Shown here: positions 29,742 to 39,182 of the stretch, piece after piece
How the letters are laid out: each line of letters begins with the position of its first letter
Position numbering within the stretch: position 1 is the stretch's first letter
Assembly: GCF_000621965.1 (NCBI RefSeq)
Contig: NZ_KK211377.1
Span: forward strand, 120,296-184,295
Length of the DNA: 64,000 bases
DNA from: Methanobrevibacter wolinii SH
GTDB taxonomy: Archaea > Methanobacteriota > Methanobacteria > Methanobacteriales > Methanobacteriaceae
Direction of reading: 5' to 3'
The notes under the pieces: generated by a model
Told to the model about the DNA's origin: nothing
The model's input: the letters and a program-made list of their open reading frames with translations, nothing else
Databases searched by the model: none
Position numbers and translations under genes: made by a program

Positions 29742-30341
29742 TTAATCTAAATCGTCTCTAAGTTCAATTTTTTCATGGCTAATTCCCATAACTTCTTTGA
29801 ACTCTTTTTCTTTCCTTTCACGTTTTTGATTTTCTAAATAACTATAAATTGTTTTGTGTCTTGAACCACTTAAAATCATATTTATAGCTTCTTTTGCAAC
29901 CATTATGTTTTCCATTCTTCCAATAAGTGAAACGGTTTTACCATATACTGCCATATCGACATCTGCCATATCTGTAATGATTTCTTTTGTAATGCCGTTT
30001 CTTCCAATTATACGTCCTTTTTGTCTTGACAATGCTTTTTTATTTTTCCCAACTGCATCAGTAAGTTTTAATACTTCAAGATACATCTCATCTTCTTTTA
30101 ATTTTAGTGCAGTTTTTGGATTAAATCCACGTCCAATAGCTTTAACTATATAATTTGTTTTCCATATTCCTAAAGGATCTTCCATGTTTTCTTGTGGATA
30201 TATAGTTACTGTGCCTTCATCGCTATCAATGTCTAATATTGTTTGAGTAGTGTTTTCAATAATTTTTTTAGTTTTACCTTCTTTTCCAATTAATACTCCA
30301 ACACGTTCACGAGGGATTTTAAGATAATCTGTTTCAGGCAT
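29742..30341 (-). CDS. KH-domain RNA-binding protein (Pno1/Dim2-like)
   Basis: A 199-aa protein with two KH domains. The first has PRERVGVLIGKEGKTKK and the second QKGRIIGRNGITKEII, each with its GxxG loop. This is the archaeal relative of eukaryotic Pno1/Dim2, which binds the 3' end of small-subunit rRNA during processing. It follows rio1 and the aIF1A gene on the same strand, the conserved archaeal grouping for small-subunit maturation and initiation. AGAGGTGAAT precedes the ATG. Confidence 0.9.
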   Translation of the reverse strand: MPETDYLKIPRERVGVLIGKEGKTKKIIENTTQTILDIDSDEGTVTIYPQENMEDPLGIWKTNYIVKAIGRGFNPKTALKLKEDEMYLEVLKLTDAVGKNKKALSRQKGRIIGRNGITKEIITDMADVDMAVYGKTVSLIGRMENIMVAKEAINMILSGSRHKTIYSYLENQKRERKEKEFKEVMGISHEKIELRDDLD

Positions 30342-30397
30342 TATAATTCACCTCTTTTTTCTAAAAACAATATAATTTTATTTTTATAATTATATTT

Positions 30398-30503
30398 ATT
30401 AATTTCTAAATAGTTTATATCTTTTTTAATTTCCTATTAAAATAAGTTTATTTTAATTAATTTCTAAATAGTTTATATCTTTTTTAATTTTTCTATTAAA
30501 ATA
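30398..30503. repeat. Two-copy direct repeat, 58-bp period, between rio1 and KH genes
   Basis: AATTTCTAAATAGTTTATAT followed by CTTTTTTAATTT and a CTATTAAAAT end occurs at 30401 and again at 30459. The repeat fills most of the 173-bp gap inside an otherwise tight gene group. On the minus strand it would give two similar T/A-rich signals between rio1 and the KH gene, perhaps terminators or a duplicated promoter. Confidence 0.7.
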
Positions 30504-30514
30504 TCTTTATTTAA

Positions 30515-31309
30515 TTAATTTTTTAATGATAAAATAATTCCATCTTTAACTCCAAGTTTTTCTTCAATTTCTTCTTTCGTGATTTTTGAACCTAATTTTT
30601 TAAAATCATTAGTTAAATTATTGATATCTCTTTCAAGTAATTCTTTAGAAATAGGATTATTGTAAATTACAGATTGGGAAACATCAATTATTACAGGTTC
30701 TTCATTTAAGTTCATTATATTGTATGCTGATAAATCTCCATGCACTAGTTTTGCATTATTTAAAAATTTATCCATTTCATTTAAAACTTTTAAGAAGAAA
30801 TTATCAATATCTTTTGGAGGATTATATTTTACAGTTTTAGCAGGATTGCCTTCTTTATCACCAATAAATTCTAATATAAGTACATTGTTTAAATAAGTAA
30901 TTGGTTTTGGAACTTTAACTCCTGCTTTATATAAACGTTCTAAGTTTTTATATTCTTTACTCACCCAAGAGTTGATTAATTGTCTTTTATTGCCATGACG
31001 AGATTTAAATCTACGGTCTCCATCTACATAAAAATTCATTTTTTTAAAGTCAGATGTAGCAATACGGTATATTTTTACTGCAAAATATTTGTTTCCTTTA
31101 ATACCTTTTAAAACATTAGCTTCTTTACCTGTACTTATTTCACCATTTAAAACATCTATATAATTTTTATTAGATAATTTATAGAGTGTTTCAAGAGTTT
31201 TATTATCAAAAATCTCACTACCTACTTTCCTATCATCTGCATCTTTTTTACGTTTTTCAGATATTATTTTTTGTACTTTTTCATCAGCTTTAGCTATTTT
31301 TTGATTCAT
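30515..31309 (-). CDS. rio1: RIO1-type serine protein kinase
   Basis: A 264-aa atypical kinase. It shows the flexible ATP loop STGKEANV, the catalytic loop VHGDLSAYNIM and the metal-binding IIDVSQSV characteristic of Rio1. Rio kinases act as ATPases in late small ribosomal subunit maturation. A basic N-terminus (EKRKKDADDRK) precedes the kinase core. GGTGAT precedes the ATG. It is flanked by the aIF1A gene upstream and the Pno1-like KH gene downstream, both of the same process. Confidence 0.95.
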   Translation of the reverse strand: MNQKIAKADEKVQKIISEKRKKDADDRKVGSEIFDNKTLETLYKLSNKNYIDVLNGEISTGKEANVLKGIKGNKYFAVKIYRIATSDFKKMNFYVDGDRRFKSRHGNKRQLINSWVSKEYKNLERLYKAGVKVPKPITYLNNVLILEFIGDKEGNPAKTVKYNPPKDIDNFFLKVLNEMDKFLNNAKLVHGDLSAYNIMNLNEEPVIIDVSQSVIYNNPISKELLERDINNLTNDFKKLGSKITKEEIEEKLGVKDGIILSLKN

Positions 31310-31411
31310 AGTATCACCAAAGTTATTAAAAATAGTAATTTTTTAGGTAGTTAAATAAAAGTTATATAATAAAATTAGTTATTTAAAAATTTAAAAAGAT
31401 ATAAAAAAGGT

Positions 31412-31726
31412 TTACATTTTTAAGTATCCTTTTCTATCAAGCCAGTTTGATTCTGTTTTTGTGTATCTCCAAATTACATCTGCTTTTTCTTCACTTTGGA
31501 AATCCCATGGTTTTACAAGGATAACATCTCCTTCACGAATCCAAATTCTTTTTTTCATTTTTCCTGGAATACGTGTCATACGAGTATAACCATCAGCACA
31601 TCTTACTTTAAGTTTTCCATGTCCCATAATTTGTTCAACAACACCTGCAATTTCTCCTTTACGTGGAGTTCTTACCCTTCTGTAACTTTGTTGTTGATTG
31701 TTATTATTTTTGTTTTTATTTGCCAA
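31412..31726 (-). CDS. eif1A: Translation initiation factor aIF-1A
   Basis: A 104-aa OB-fold protein, the archaeal counterpart of eIF1A/IF1, which binds the small-subunit A site. The basic N-terminal tail (NKNKNNNNQQQSYRRVRTPR) is followed by the OB core GEIAGVVEQIMGHGKLKVRC and IRGD-like IWIREGDVILVKPW. The start is TTG (on the minus strand TTGGCAAAT), 7 bp after GGAGG, a strong site compensating for a weak start codon. First gene of the aIF1A-rio1-KH group, separated from divergent moeA by 265 bp. Confidence 0.96.
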   Translation of the reverse strand: MANKNKNNNNQQQSYRRVRTPRKGEIAGVVEQIMGHGKLKVRCADGYTRMTRIPGKMKKRIWIREGDVILVKPWDFQSEEKADVIWRYTKTESNWLDRKGYLKM

Positions 31727-31991
31727 GTATTTTCCTCCGATTTTTTTAATTAATTCAATACATAATAATAATTATAAAATTTTAAGTATTGTGATATTTA
31801 AAAAAAGCCTTTACATTTTAAATATATAATATTAATATTTTATATTTCATATTATAAAAACTTATTATATATTATATTAGCTCTTAAGATAATTAAATAT
31901 AAAAATTTATTAAATGTTTTAATAAATATTTATTTATATATAAATTAAACTTTATTTTTATTATTTATTTATAATTTTATAAGGTGATTAA

Positions 31992-33212
31992 ATGGGTACT
32001 GAATTTTTACAGATAAAAGAACCAGATGAAGCTAAAGAATTAATTAAAACTTATTTTAATGAATTTTATGAATCAAAATCTGAAGAGGTTCCTTTAGAAG
32101 AAGCATATAATAGAATAGTTTTTGAGGATATTTATAGTCGTATTGATTTTCCACCATTTGATAGAGCTTTAAAAGATGGTTTTGCTATTAAATCTGAGGA
32201 TAGTTATGGTGCATCTGAAGAGAATCCAAAAAAAGTTAAAATTATTGATTCTCTTGAAGCAGGTTCATATAGTAAAAAAACTGTTGAATTAGGAACTGCT
32301 GTAGAAATTAGTACTGGTTCACCATTACCTAAAGGTGCAGATTCTGTTTTAATGGTTGAATATACTTTAAAAGATGGAAATGAGGTAGAACTTTATAAAA
32401 GTGTAACTCCTACTCAAGATGTTGGTAAAAAAGGATCTGATGTTAAAAAAGATACACTTCTTATTAAAAAAGGTGTTGTTTTAACTGCTGATAAAATTGG
32501 TGTATTAGCAGCTCAAGGATTTACTAATGTTAAAGTTTATAAAAAACCAGATATTGCTGTAATATCAACAGGTAATGAATTAGTTAAAGCAGGTTCTGAA
32601 CTTAAAGAATCTAAAATTTATGATGTAAATAGTACTATGATTAAAAATGGAGTAAGTGCTGCTGGAGGAATCGCTACAAAAGAAGGGATTATAAAAGATG
32701 ATTATAATCAATTAAAATCAATTATTCTTAAATCTCTTAATAAACATGATATTTTAATATGTTCTGGTGGAACTTCTGCAGGTGTTGGTGATGTATTGAA
32801 ACATGTTCTTGATGATATTGGTGAAGTAAAACTTCATGGAATTGCTGTTCAACCAGGAAAACCAACAATACTTGGAGTTGTTAATGATAAATTAGTAATT
32901 GGTTTACCTGGAAATCCTGTATCTGCACTTGTAATATTTAATGTATTTGTAGCTCCTGTAATAAGAGAACTTGCAGGAATTTCAGAAAAAACTCTTAATA
33001 CTGTTAAAGGAACACTTAAAAAAAGAATTCACTCTGCAGTTGGAAGAGAACAATATCAATTAGTAACTTATGATAATGGAGAGGTAATTCCTATATTTAA
33101 AGATTCTGGTGCAATATTCTCTCTTGCTCGTGCTGATGGTTATGTAAATGTATCTAAAAATACAGAAATGGTAGAAGAAGGAGAAATAGTAGAAGTAACT
33201 TTGTTTAATTAA
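31992..33212 (+). CDS. moeA: Molybdopterin molybdenumtransferase MoeA
   Basis: A 406-aa MoeA, which inserts molybdate (or tungstate) into adenylylated molybdopterin. Recognised segments are FDRALKDGFAI, the substrate-loop region STGSPLPKGADSVLMVEYT, AVISTGNEL, the MoaB-like SGGTSAGVGDV and QPGKPTILGV followed by GLPGNPVSALV. The C-terminal beta domain is complete. The cofactor is needed by formylmethanofuran dehydrogenase, the first enzyme of CO2-dependent methanogenesis. AAGGTGATT precedes the ATG. Methanogens often have two moeA paralogues; which one this is cannot be told here. Confidence 0.95.
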   Translation: MGTEFLQIKEPDEAKELIKTYFNEFYESKSEEVPLEEAYNRIVFEDIYSRIDFPPFDRALKDGFAIKSEDSYGASEENPKKVKIIDSLEAGSYSKKTVELGTAVEISTGSPLPKGADSVLMVEYTLKDGNEVELYKSVTPTQDVGKKGSDVKKDTLLIKKGVVLTADKIGVLAAQGFTNVKVYKKPDIAVISTGNELVKAGSELKESKIYDVNSTMIKNGVSAAGGIATKEGIIKDDYNQLKSIILKSLNKHDILICSGGTSAGVGDVLKHVLDDIGEVKLHGIAVQPGKPTILGVVNDKLVIGLPGNPVSALVIFNVFVAPVIRELAGISEKTLNTVKGTLKKRIHSAVGREQYQLVTYDNGEVIPIFKDSGAIFSLARADGYVNVSKNTEMVEEGEIVEVTLFN

Positions 33213-33294
33213 AAAAATTATTTATATTATGAAATTAATAATTTTATAATATTTTAAATTTTATTTATTTACTAAAAAATTTAGAGGTGTATTT

Positions 33295-33750
33295 ATGGTT
33301 GAAGAAAAAACTATTAAAGAAGAAAATATTGCAGTTATTAGTAATAAAGGTTCTTTAGAAACAGCAAAATTATTATTCGCAAGATTATCTGGATGGATTG
33401 AATCTAATGAACTTGACACTACTGGTGATCCATTTATGATTTTTTATAAACTTCCTGAAAATGTTGGACCTGAAGAAGTTGTTTATGATGTTGGTTATCC
33501 TATTTCAGAAAAAATTAATGGTAGTGATTTAATAAACACTGCAACAATGGTTGAACATACTGTTTTATCTGAAAATCATAAAGGTACTAGAGATACTATT
33601 CAAGAAACTTATAAAAAAATTGCACAATATTCTATTGATAATAATTATGATATAATTGGTTCTCCAAAAGAAATTTATCATAAAGGTTTTCTTGAAAATA
33701 CTGATGATAAAATTATTGAGGTTCAATTTCCAGTAATTAAAATGGATTAA
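33295..33750 (+). CDS. GyrI-like / effector-binding domain protein
   Basis: A 151-aa protein resembling the GyrI-like small-molecule-binding domain (SOUL/AraC-effector fold): a strand-helix N-terminus (IAVISNKGSLETAKLLFARL), then FMIFYKLPENVGPEEVVYDVGYPI, and a second similar half. No DNA-binding domain is attached, so it could bind a small ligand or another protein. AGAGGTG precedes the ATG, 82 bp after moeA. The family call comes from fold pattern and is moderate; function unknown. Confidence 0.6.
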   Translation: MVEEKTIKEENIAVISNKGSLETAKLLFARLSGWIESNELDTTGDPFMIFYKLPENVGPEEVVYDVGYPISEKINGSDLINTATMVEHTVLSENHKGTRDTIQETYKKIAQYSIDNNYDIIGSPKEIYHKGFLENTDDKIIEVQFPVIKMD

Positions 33751-33966
33751 ATTTTTAATTTTTTTATTTTAATACTTTTTTTATAGTTTCTTTAATTCTT
33801 GTTTTTTTATATTATTTTTAATTTTTATTCTTATTTTTTCATATTTTTAATTTTAAATAGTTTTTTATTATTTTAAGGATATTTAAAGTTTTTTAATAAA
33901 TCTTATATATTAAGAAACAAATAATATGTAATGTATTTTTTACATATAATTAATGGAGGTAAAATT

Positions 33967-34920
33967 TTGGATGAAACAAATAATTCAAATGATTTAAATT
34001 TTACTGTTGATTCCAAACCTAAAATCGATTATAAAAAGGAGAAGACAACATTATCAAAAGTTGGGGTTTCTTATTTTCTCTTGCTTTTGATAATGTTTTT
34101 TGTTCCAACACTATTGTTAAGTGTATTTCCAGTAAGAAATAATGATATTTTATTATTATTTAATTTCTTTGGTTTTATATTTGGATTTATTATTCTATAT
34201 TATTCTATTAAGAAAATACCTAAAGCTGATAATTTTAAGAAAGAAAATAAATTATCTTTAACTGAATATATTTATTATCTTATTATGGGTTATGGATTAA
34301 TGCTTTTAGGGTATTTTATTTGTAATATAATAAAAAATATCTTTGTTCCAACAGTTACAAATCCACTTCAAACATTTCAATCTTCTGGTTTAATTGGAAC
34401 ATTTTTATATGGTGTCTTATTTGGTCCAATTTTTGAAGAGTATTTTTTCCGTAAATTTCTTATTGATAGAACGATAAGATATGGTGAATTATTTGCAGTT
34501 TTAAGTTCAGCATTTATGTTTATGATTTATCATATGAATTTTTATCAATTTTTAGGAGTATTCTTATTTGGATTTGTACTTGCTCATGTTTATGTTAAAA
34601 CTAAAAATATTTTATATACAATTACAATGCATCAAATTGCAAATTTTTTAGGTTTAATTGTTCCATCATTAGTTGGTGTTAATCCTTTATTTGTTAAATC
34701 TTATAATTTAATTGCATTTATAATAATGTGTTTATCTATTGGATTTTTTGTATATTATTTATATAAAGTTAATTTTAAGCAATATGATTTAAAAATATCT
34801 AATAAAAAGTTATGTAATTTATATTTTAACAATTTTGGAATAATTATATTCTTAATATTTGGTTTAGTAATTGCAATATTAAATTTAAATATTCCTTGGA
34901 TTATGAATTTATTTCATTAA
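33967..34920 (+). CDS. CPBP-family intramembrane glutamic protease
   Basis: A 317-aa integral membrane protein with about eight hydrophobic segments. The CPBP/Abi motif 1 is present as FEEYFFR (Glu pair near residues 157-158), with later conserved His in FMIYHMNF and in MHQIANFLG. The family includes CAAX proteases such as Rce1/MmRce1 and peptide-processing enzymes. The frame opens at ATG 33931, but GGAGG at 33955-33959 is placed for a TTG at 33967, giving MDETNNSND; this start is preferred. The substrate is not predictable. Confidence 0.85.
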   Translation: MDETNNSNDLNFTVDSKPKIDYKKEKTTLSKVGVSYFLLLLIMFFVPTLLLSVFPVRNNDILLLFNFFGFIFGFIILYYSIKKIPKADNFKKENKLSLTEYIYYLIMGYGLMLLGYFICNIIKNIFVPTVTNPLQTFQSSGLIGTFLYGVLFGPIFEEYFFRKFLIDRTIRYGELFAVLSSAFMFMIYHMNFYQFLGVFLFGFVLAHVYVKTKNILYTITMHQIANFLGLIVPSLVGVNPLFVKSYNLIAFIIMCLSIGFFVYYLYKVNFKQYDLKISNKKLCNLYFNNFGIIIFLIFGLVIAILNLNIPWIMNLFH

Positions 34921-34947
34921 TCTTTTATTTTTTATTTTTTTTTTTTT

Positions 34948-35060
34948 AAAAATTAGTTTTTTTATATTTATTTCATTAATCTATTATTTTTTTAAAAATT
35001 AGTTTTTTATATTTATTTCATTAATCTATTATTTTTTTAAAAATTAGTTTTTTATATTTG
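34948..35060. repeat. Three-copy tandem repeat, 45-46-bp period
   Basis: AAAAATTAGTTTTTTATATT followed by TATTTCATTAATCTATTATT occurs at 34948, 34994 and 35039, the last copy diverging at its end. The TTTATTTCATTAATCTTTTA at the very end of the CPBP gene matches the second half of the unit, so the repeat seems to have been copied from, or into, the 3' end of that gene. It sits between convergent genes. Confidence 0.8.
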
Positions 35061-35216
35061 TTTCTTAATAATTATTTTCTTTAAAAAATTATATAATTTA
35101 AAAATTTTAATTTTTAACTAAAAAAATATTTTATTAATTTAAATGCTTGTTTTAATTTAATAATTAAAATTGACTTATTATTTTATTTTTTAAAAGTAGT
35201 AAAAGATGAATATTAC

Positions 35217-36992
35217 TTAAGATTTAAGGTAGTAATATTCTCCAGCTTCTTTTTGTTCACGATCAAGATAACTATCAAGTTTATTTACACGTGGACGTTT
35301 TGTTTCTTTATCACGTCTAAATGTAACATTTAAATCAGATAAAAATTTATTCATTGATGTTCTAAGATCAGTAGGTTTAGATACATGACCTTCAATACCG
35401 GGTTTACCATTGAATACCATAGCTCTATCTGATATATAATCAATAAATACTATATCATGGTCTATAATTAAACTTGCAGCATTTTTACTTTCAATAATTT
35501 TTCTAATAACTTTTCCTGCAATTAATCTTTGTTCTACATCTAAGAAAGCAGTAGGTTCATCAAATAAATATAAATCAGCATCTTTTGATAATGTAGTTGC
35601 AATTGCAAGACGTTGGAGTTCTCCACCACTTAAATGTTCTACATCTTTGTCAAGTAAATCTTTAAGTTGTAATGGGTTTCCTATTTCACTTTCAAATATT
35701 TTTGAGCCAAACTCTGGAACATTCATATATAAATAATCTTGGACTCTTCCTTTGAAATCAGTTACAATATATTGAGGTTTATATGCAATTTCAATTTCAG
35801 TATCTACTTTACCATTTGTTGGTTTAATTTCACCAGCAAGCATTTTAGCAAATGTAGTTTTACCAATACCATTTGAACCAAATGCAGTTACAATTTCATC
35901 TTTGTAAATTTCACCTGCATCTGCAGATATTTTAAATCCTTTATATTCTTTAGTTAAATCATTGTATGAACTTAATGTTTCACCTTCATCTTCTGGTGTT
36001 GGTGGACGAATTGAAAATTCAATAGGTGTTTTTCTCATTCTAATATTTTCTTCTTTTAAAAAACCGTTTATATATGCATTAATACCTACTCTTACACCTT
36101 TCATACCAGATACTACACCATAAGCTCCTGGTTTACCATATAAAACATGTATATTATCAGATAATGCATCTAATGTAGCTAAATCGTGTTCAATTACGAG
36201 TACAGATTTACCTGCTTCTGCAAGTGATCTTATTACTTTTACAGCATTAAGTCTTTGTTTTACATCTAACCATGAAGTAGGTTCATCAAAATAATAGAAG
36301 TCACCTTCACGAAGTATAGATGCTGCAATTGCTACTCTTTGAAGTTCTCCACCACTTAATTTAGACATGTTTCTGTTAATAACACTTTCTAAATTAAGAT
36401 TTTCTACAACATAATCTAATTGGTTTCTTTCATCAACTTTAGATAATAAATCATTTACATTACCTTTTACTACTTTTGGTAAATATTCAATAGCTTGTGG
36501 TTTGTGAATAACTTTAATATCATTATTTGCTAATTTTTTAAAGTAAGCTTGAAGTGCAGAACCTCTATAATATTCAATAACATTATCCCAACTTGCTTTA
36601 CTTTCCCAATCTCCAAGATTTGGAATAAGTTCTCCAGATAAAATTCGCATAATTGTAGATTTTCCAATACCATTTTGACCAAGTAAACCAACTACAGTTC
36701 CTTCTTTTAATGTAGGTAAATGAAACAATTCAAACATGTTTTGTCCATATCTGTGGATTGGGTCTTCAAGTGCTTCAGGTAGGTTAATTACGGATATTGC
36801 ATCAAATGGACATCTATTAGTACAGATTCCACATCCTTCACATAATTCTTCAGAAATAAGTGGTTTTTTTGTTTCTTCATCAATAGTTATAGTATCTTCT
36901 TCCATTCTGACTCCAGGACAATAATTAATACAAACATAATTACATTTTTTTGGTTGACATTTTTCCTGGTCTAATATAGAAATTCGACTCAT
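35217..36992 (-). CDS. abce1: ABCE1 (RNase L inhibitor homologue), ribosome recycling ATPase
   Basis: A 591-aa soluble ATPase that splits ribosomes after termination. It begins with two 4Fe-4S sites ([15 protein letters not shown] and [12 protein letters not shown]), then two ABC domains: [12 protein letters not shown] with [12 protein letters not shown], and GSNGIGKTT with [12 protein letters not shown]. The helix-loop-helix insert and hinge of the family fall between. AAGGAGATA precedes the ATG. Essential in archaea and eukaryotes. Divergently placed from pth2 across a 355-bp spacer. Confidence 0.97.
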   Translation of the reverse strand: MSRISILDQEKCQPKKCNYVCINYCPGVRMEEDTITIDEETKKPLISEELCEGCGICTNRCPFDAISVINLPEALEDPIHRYGQNMFELFHLPTLKEGTVVGLLGQNGIGKSTIMRILSGELIPNLGDWESKASWDNVIEYYRGSALQAYFKKLANNDIKVIHKPQAIEYLPKVVKGNVNDLLSKVDERNQLDYVVENLNLESVINRNMSKLSGGELQRVAIAASILREGDFYYFDEPTSWLDVKQRLNAVKVIRSLAEAGKSVLVIEHDLATLDALSDNIHVLYGKPGAYGVVSGMKGVRVGINAYINGFLKEENIRMRKTPIEFSIRPPTPEDEGETLSSYNDLTKEYKGFKISADAGEIYKDEIVTAFGSNGIGKTTFAKMLAGEIKPTNGKVDTEIEIAYKPQYIVTDFKGRVQDYLYMNVPEFGSKIFESEIGNPLQLKDLLDKDVEHLSGGELQRLAIATTLSKDADLYLFDEPTAFLDVEQRLIAGKVIRKIIESKNAASLIIDHDIVFIDYISDRAMVFNGKPGIEGHVSKPTDLRTSMNKFLSDLNVTFRRDKETKRPRVNKLDSYLDREQKEAGEYYYLKS

Positions 36993-37347
36993 ATTATCTC
37001 CTTAAATAAATAAAATTAATATAATAATAAAAATAATTATAAAAATAAGTTGATTATTTAAATTAATATTTTTCTTGTTATTTGTCTTTATAAAAAATTT
37101 TATCAACTTAAATATAATATATTAATTTATATAAATTATAATATAAAAAATTAAAAGTTTTTTATAAAAATTTCATTAAATTTTGAGGAATTTATTCTAA
37201 AATTTTATTTATTAAATTTAATTATTTTTATTATTATAATTGAAGTTTTTTTTAATTTTTTATTTTTATATTATTTAGATTGATTTTTAATTTAAATATT
37301 ATTTTTATAGTTTATTTTTCTATTTAAAATGATTTAAGGAAGATATA
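36993..37347. other. 355-bp divergent promoter region
   Basis: Lies between abce1 (minus) and pth2 (plus) and must hold promoters for both. AATTTATATAAATTATAATA around 37124-37143 is a plausible two-way TATA region. No gene or repeat seen. Confidence 0.45.
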
Positions 37348-37686
37348 ATGAAACAAGCTATTGTTGTAAGAACTGATTTAAAAATGGGTAAAGGAAAAAT
37401 AGCTGCACAATGTTGTCATGCAGCAATTGGATCATATAAAAAAACTGATAAAGATAAAATAAGAAAATGGGAAAATGAAGCATGTGCTAAAGTTGTATTA
37501 AAAGTTTCTTCAGTAGAAGATTTATTTGAACTTAAAGAAATTGCAAAAAGGAATAATGTTTCAAATTGTTTAATTACTGATGCAGGTAGGACACAGATAC
37601 CGGAATCTACAATTACTTGTTTAGGTATTGGTCCTGATGAAGATGAAATTATTGATAAAATTACTGGTGATTTAAAATTATTATAA
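37348..37686 (+). CDS. pth2: Peptidyl-tRNA hydrolase, Pth2 type
   Basis: A 112-aa enzyme that frees tRNA from dropped-off peptidyl-tRNA. The Pth2 signature is present: VVRTDLKMGKGKIAAQCCHA at the start and ITDAGRTQIPESTITCLGIGP in the second half, followed by a last helix. Length equals that of other archaeal Pth2. AAGGAAG precedes the ATG. First gene of a small translation/coenzyme group with the mfnE-like, Zn-ribbon and EF-1beta genes. Confidence 0.97.
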   Translation: MKQAIVVRTDLKMGKGKIAAQCCHAAIGSYKKTDKDKIRKWENEACAKVVLKVSSVEDLFELKEIAKRNNVSNCLITDAGRTQIPESTITCLGIGPDEDEIIDKITGDLKLL

Positions 37687-37733
37687 ATTTTAATCTAAGT
37701 TTTTAAAATATTATAAAATATGGTGATATTATT

Positions 37734-38393
37734 ATTGAGTGGGTTGTAAAAATTGGAGGGAGTCTTTTTCCATCTGATGCTATTAAAGTAGCAGAAAAGC
37801 TAAAAGGAACAAATTCGCTTATTGTTACAGGTGGTGGTGAATTTGCAAATCTTATACGTAAATATGATAACAATAAACATTTTTCTCCTGAAGTAAGTGA
37901 TGAAACTGCTATTGAATGCATGACAATTATTTCAAAGTTACTTAATGATAAAGTAAATCATTGTGATATTGCATATTCTATAAAAAAGGCTAAAGAAATA
38001 TCAGATAATGGAAATATACCAATACTTATTTGTAGTGGAATTTTAAAAGAAAATAGACCATTTGAAAAATCTTGGGATGTAAGTTCTGATTCAATATCTG
38101 CTTATATAGCATACCTTCTAAATGCAAAACTTTTAATAGTTACAAATGTAAATGGTATATATACCCGAAAACCTAAAACGAAAGGTTCAAAATTCATTGA
38201 AAAAATTGATGCAAAAAAACTACTAACTTTTGATGAAACATCAATAGATTTAATGCTTCCTTCGTTATTAATTAAGTTCGGGGCTGATTGTTTTATTGTA
38301 AATGGGAAATATCCAGAAAGGGTATATGTTATAGTTAATAATAAAAATCCCAAAGATTACAATTTTAAATATACGTATATTAAAGGTGTTTAA
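37734..38393 (+). CDS. mfnE: Amino-acid-kinase-fold protein, MfnE-like (methanofuran biosynthesis), probable ATT start
   Basis: The reading frame continues upstream of its first ATG (37920) through WVVKIGGSLFPSDAIKVAEK and LIVTGGGEFANLIRKY, the two glycine-rich nucleotide-binding loops of the fold, up to a TAA at 37704. No ATG, GTG or TTG is in frame there. GGTGAT at 37722-37727 is correctly spaced from ATT at 37734, giving M-E-W-V-V-K and 219 aa, the expected length. Two neighbouring ATT codons (37728, 37731) are alternatives. By family it would phosphorylate the aminomethyl-furan phosphate precursor of methanofuran. The stop abuts the next ATG. Family fairly sure, substrate by homology. Confidence 0.75.
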   Translation: MEWVVKIGGSLFPSDAIKVAEKLKGTNSLIVTGGGEFANLIRKYDNNKHFSPEVSDETAIECMTIISKLLNDKVNHCDIAYSIKKAKEISDNGNIPILICSGILKENRPFEKSWDVSSDSISAYIAYLLNAKLLIVTNVNGIYTRKPKTKGSKFIEKIDAKKLLTFDETSIDLMLPSLLIKFGADCFIVNGKYPERVYVIVNNKNPKDYNFKYTYIKGV

Positions 38394-38555
38394 ATGGAAA
38401 AAATTATATGTCAATCATGTAAACAAGAAATTCCACAAACAGAACCATTTGTACAATTCAAATGTCCAGTATGTGGAAAAGTAATTGCAAGATGTGAAAA
38501 ATGTCGTACTTTTGGTCACTCTTATGTTTGTGACTGTGGTTTTGAAGGACCTTAA
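38394..38555 (+). CDS. Small zinc-ribbon protein
   Basis: A 53-aa protein with four CxxC pairs: CQSC, CPVC, CEKC and CDC, with an [16 protein letters not shown] centre. This matches the small archaeal double-zinc-ribbon proteins (HVO_2753-like, thought to bind RNA) commonly encoded next to EF-1beta. Its ATG follows directly on the stop of the MfnE-like gene, with GGTG inside that gene's last codons as ribosome site, and EF-1beta follows 29 bp later. The gene is short enough to be missed by length filters. Confidence 0.85.
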   Translation: MEKIICQSCKQEIPQTEPFVQFKCPVCGKVIARCEKCRTFGHSYVCDCGFEGP

Positions 38556-38584
38556 GTTTAATTATTATTATTAGAGGAGATATT

Positions 38585-38854
38585 ATGGGAGAAGTTGCAG
38601 CAACTTTAAAAGTTATGCCTGAAAGTCCAGAAGTGGATTTAGAAGCTTTAAAAACTGATATTAAAAATGTAATTCCTGAAAATGCAGAATTACATGAAAT
38701 TACTGAAGAACCTATTGCTTTTGGTTTAGTTGCATTAAATGTTGTCTTTATTGTTGAAGATGCTGAAGGTGGAACTGACCCTACTGAAGAAGCTATTGGT
38801 GCTTTAAATAATGTTGCAAGTACTGAAATGACTGATATTAGAAGATTAATGTAA
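38585..38854 (+). CDS. ef1b: Elongation factor 1-beta
   Basis: An 89-aa aEF-1beta, the nucleotide exchange factor for EF-1alpha. It has the ferredoxin-like fold order, starting VAATLKVMPESPEVDLEALK and ending STEMTDIRRLM as in other archaea; IAFGLVALNVVFIV is the central strand pair. AGAGGAGAT precedes the ATG. It completes a translation-related group with pth2 and the zinc-ribbon gene. Confidence 0.96.
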   Translation: MGEVAATLKVMPESPEVDLEALKTDIKNVIPENAELHEITEEPIAFGLVALNVVFIVEDAEGGTDPTEEAIGALNNVASTEMTDIRRLM

Positions 38855-38869
38855 ATTCCATATGGAATT
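38852..38869 (+). terminator. Palindrome at the end of EF-1beta
   Basis: AAATTCCATATGGAATTT is an 18-bp perfect palindrome that includes the last A of the stop codon region and is followed by TATTAATTCTTTTAATTT. Together with the histone palindrome it suggests that some highly expressed genes here end in self-complementary sequences. Confidence 0.5.
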
Positions 38870-39182
38870 TATTAATTCTTTTAATTTCATTGATTTTTTA
38901 TTTTTTAATATTTTTAATTTAATATTATATATGATTTCATTATATTATTCGTAATTGCTAAAACAATACTTTTAGTTAATATAACTATTTTTTGATTTAT
39001 CTTTTTAATTTTCATGGTCATTTTTCTTTTTATTTATTCTATACTTATTTAATTATCTTTATTTTTTTAAATATACTTTATTTAAACTTTTTTTCAAAAA
39101 CTAAAATTTTAATTATGTTAGATTATATAATAATTAAATAATTAATAAGTTTAATATTAATAATTTATTAGAGTCGGATTAT
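38855..39182. other. 328-bp AT-rich spacer
   Basis: AATTCCATATGGAATTTATT directly after the EF-1beta stop (38855-38874) contains the palindrome AAATTCCATATGGAATTT, which with the following T-rich DNA is a good hairpin terminator candidate. The rest has no gene; TTAGATTATATAATAATTAA near 39119 is a likely promoter for the next gene. Confidence 0.5.
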
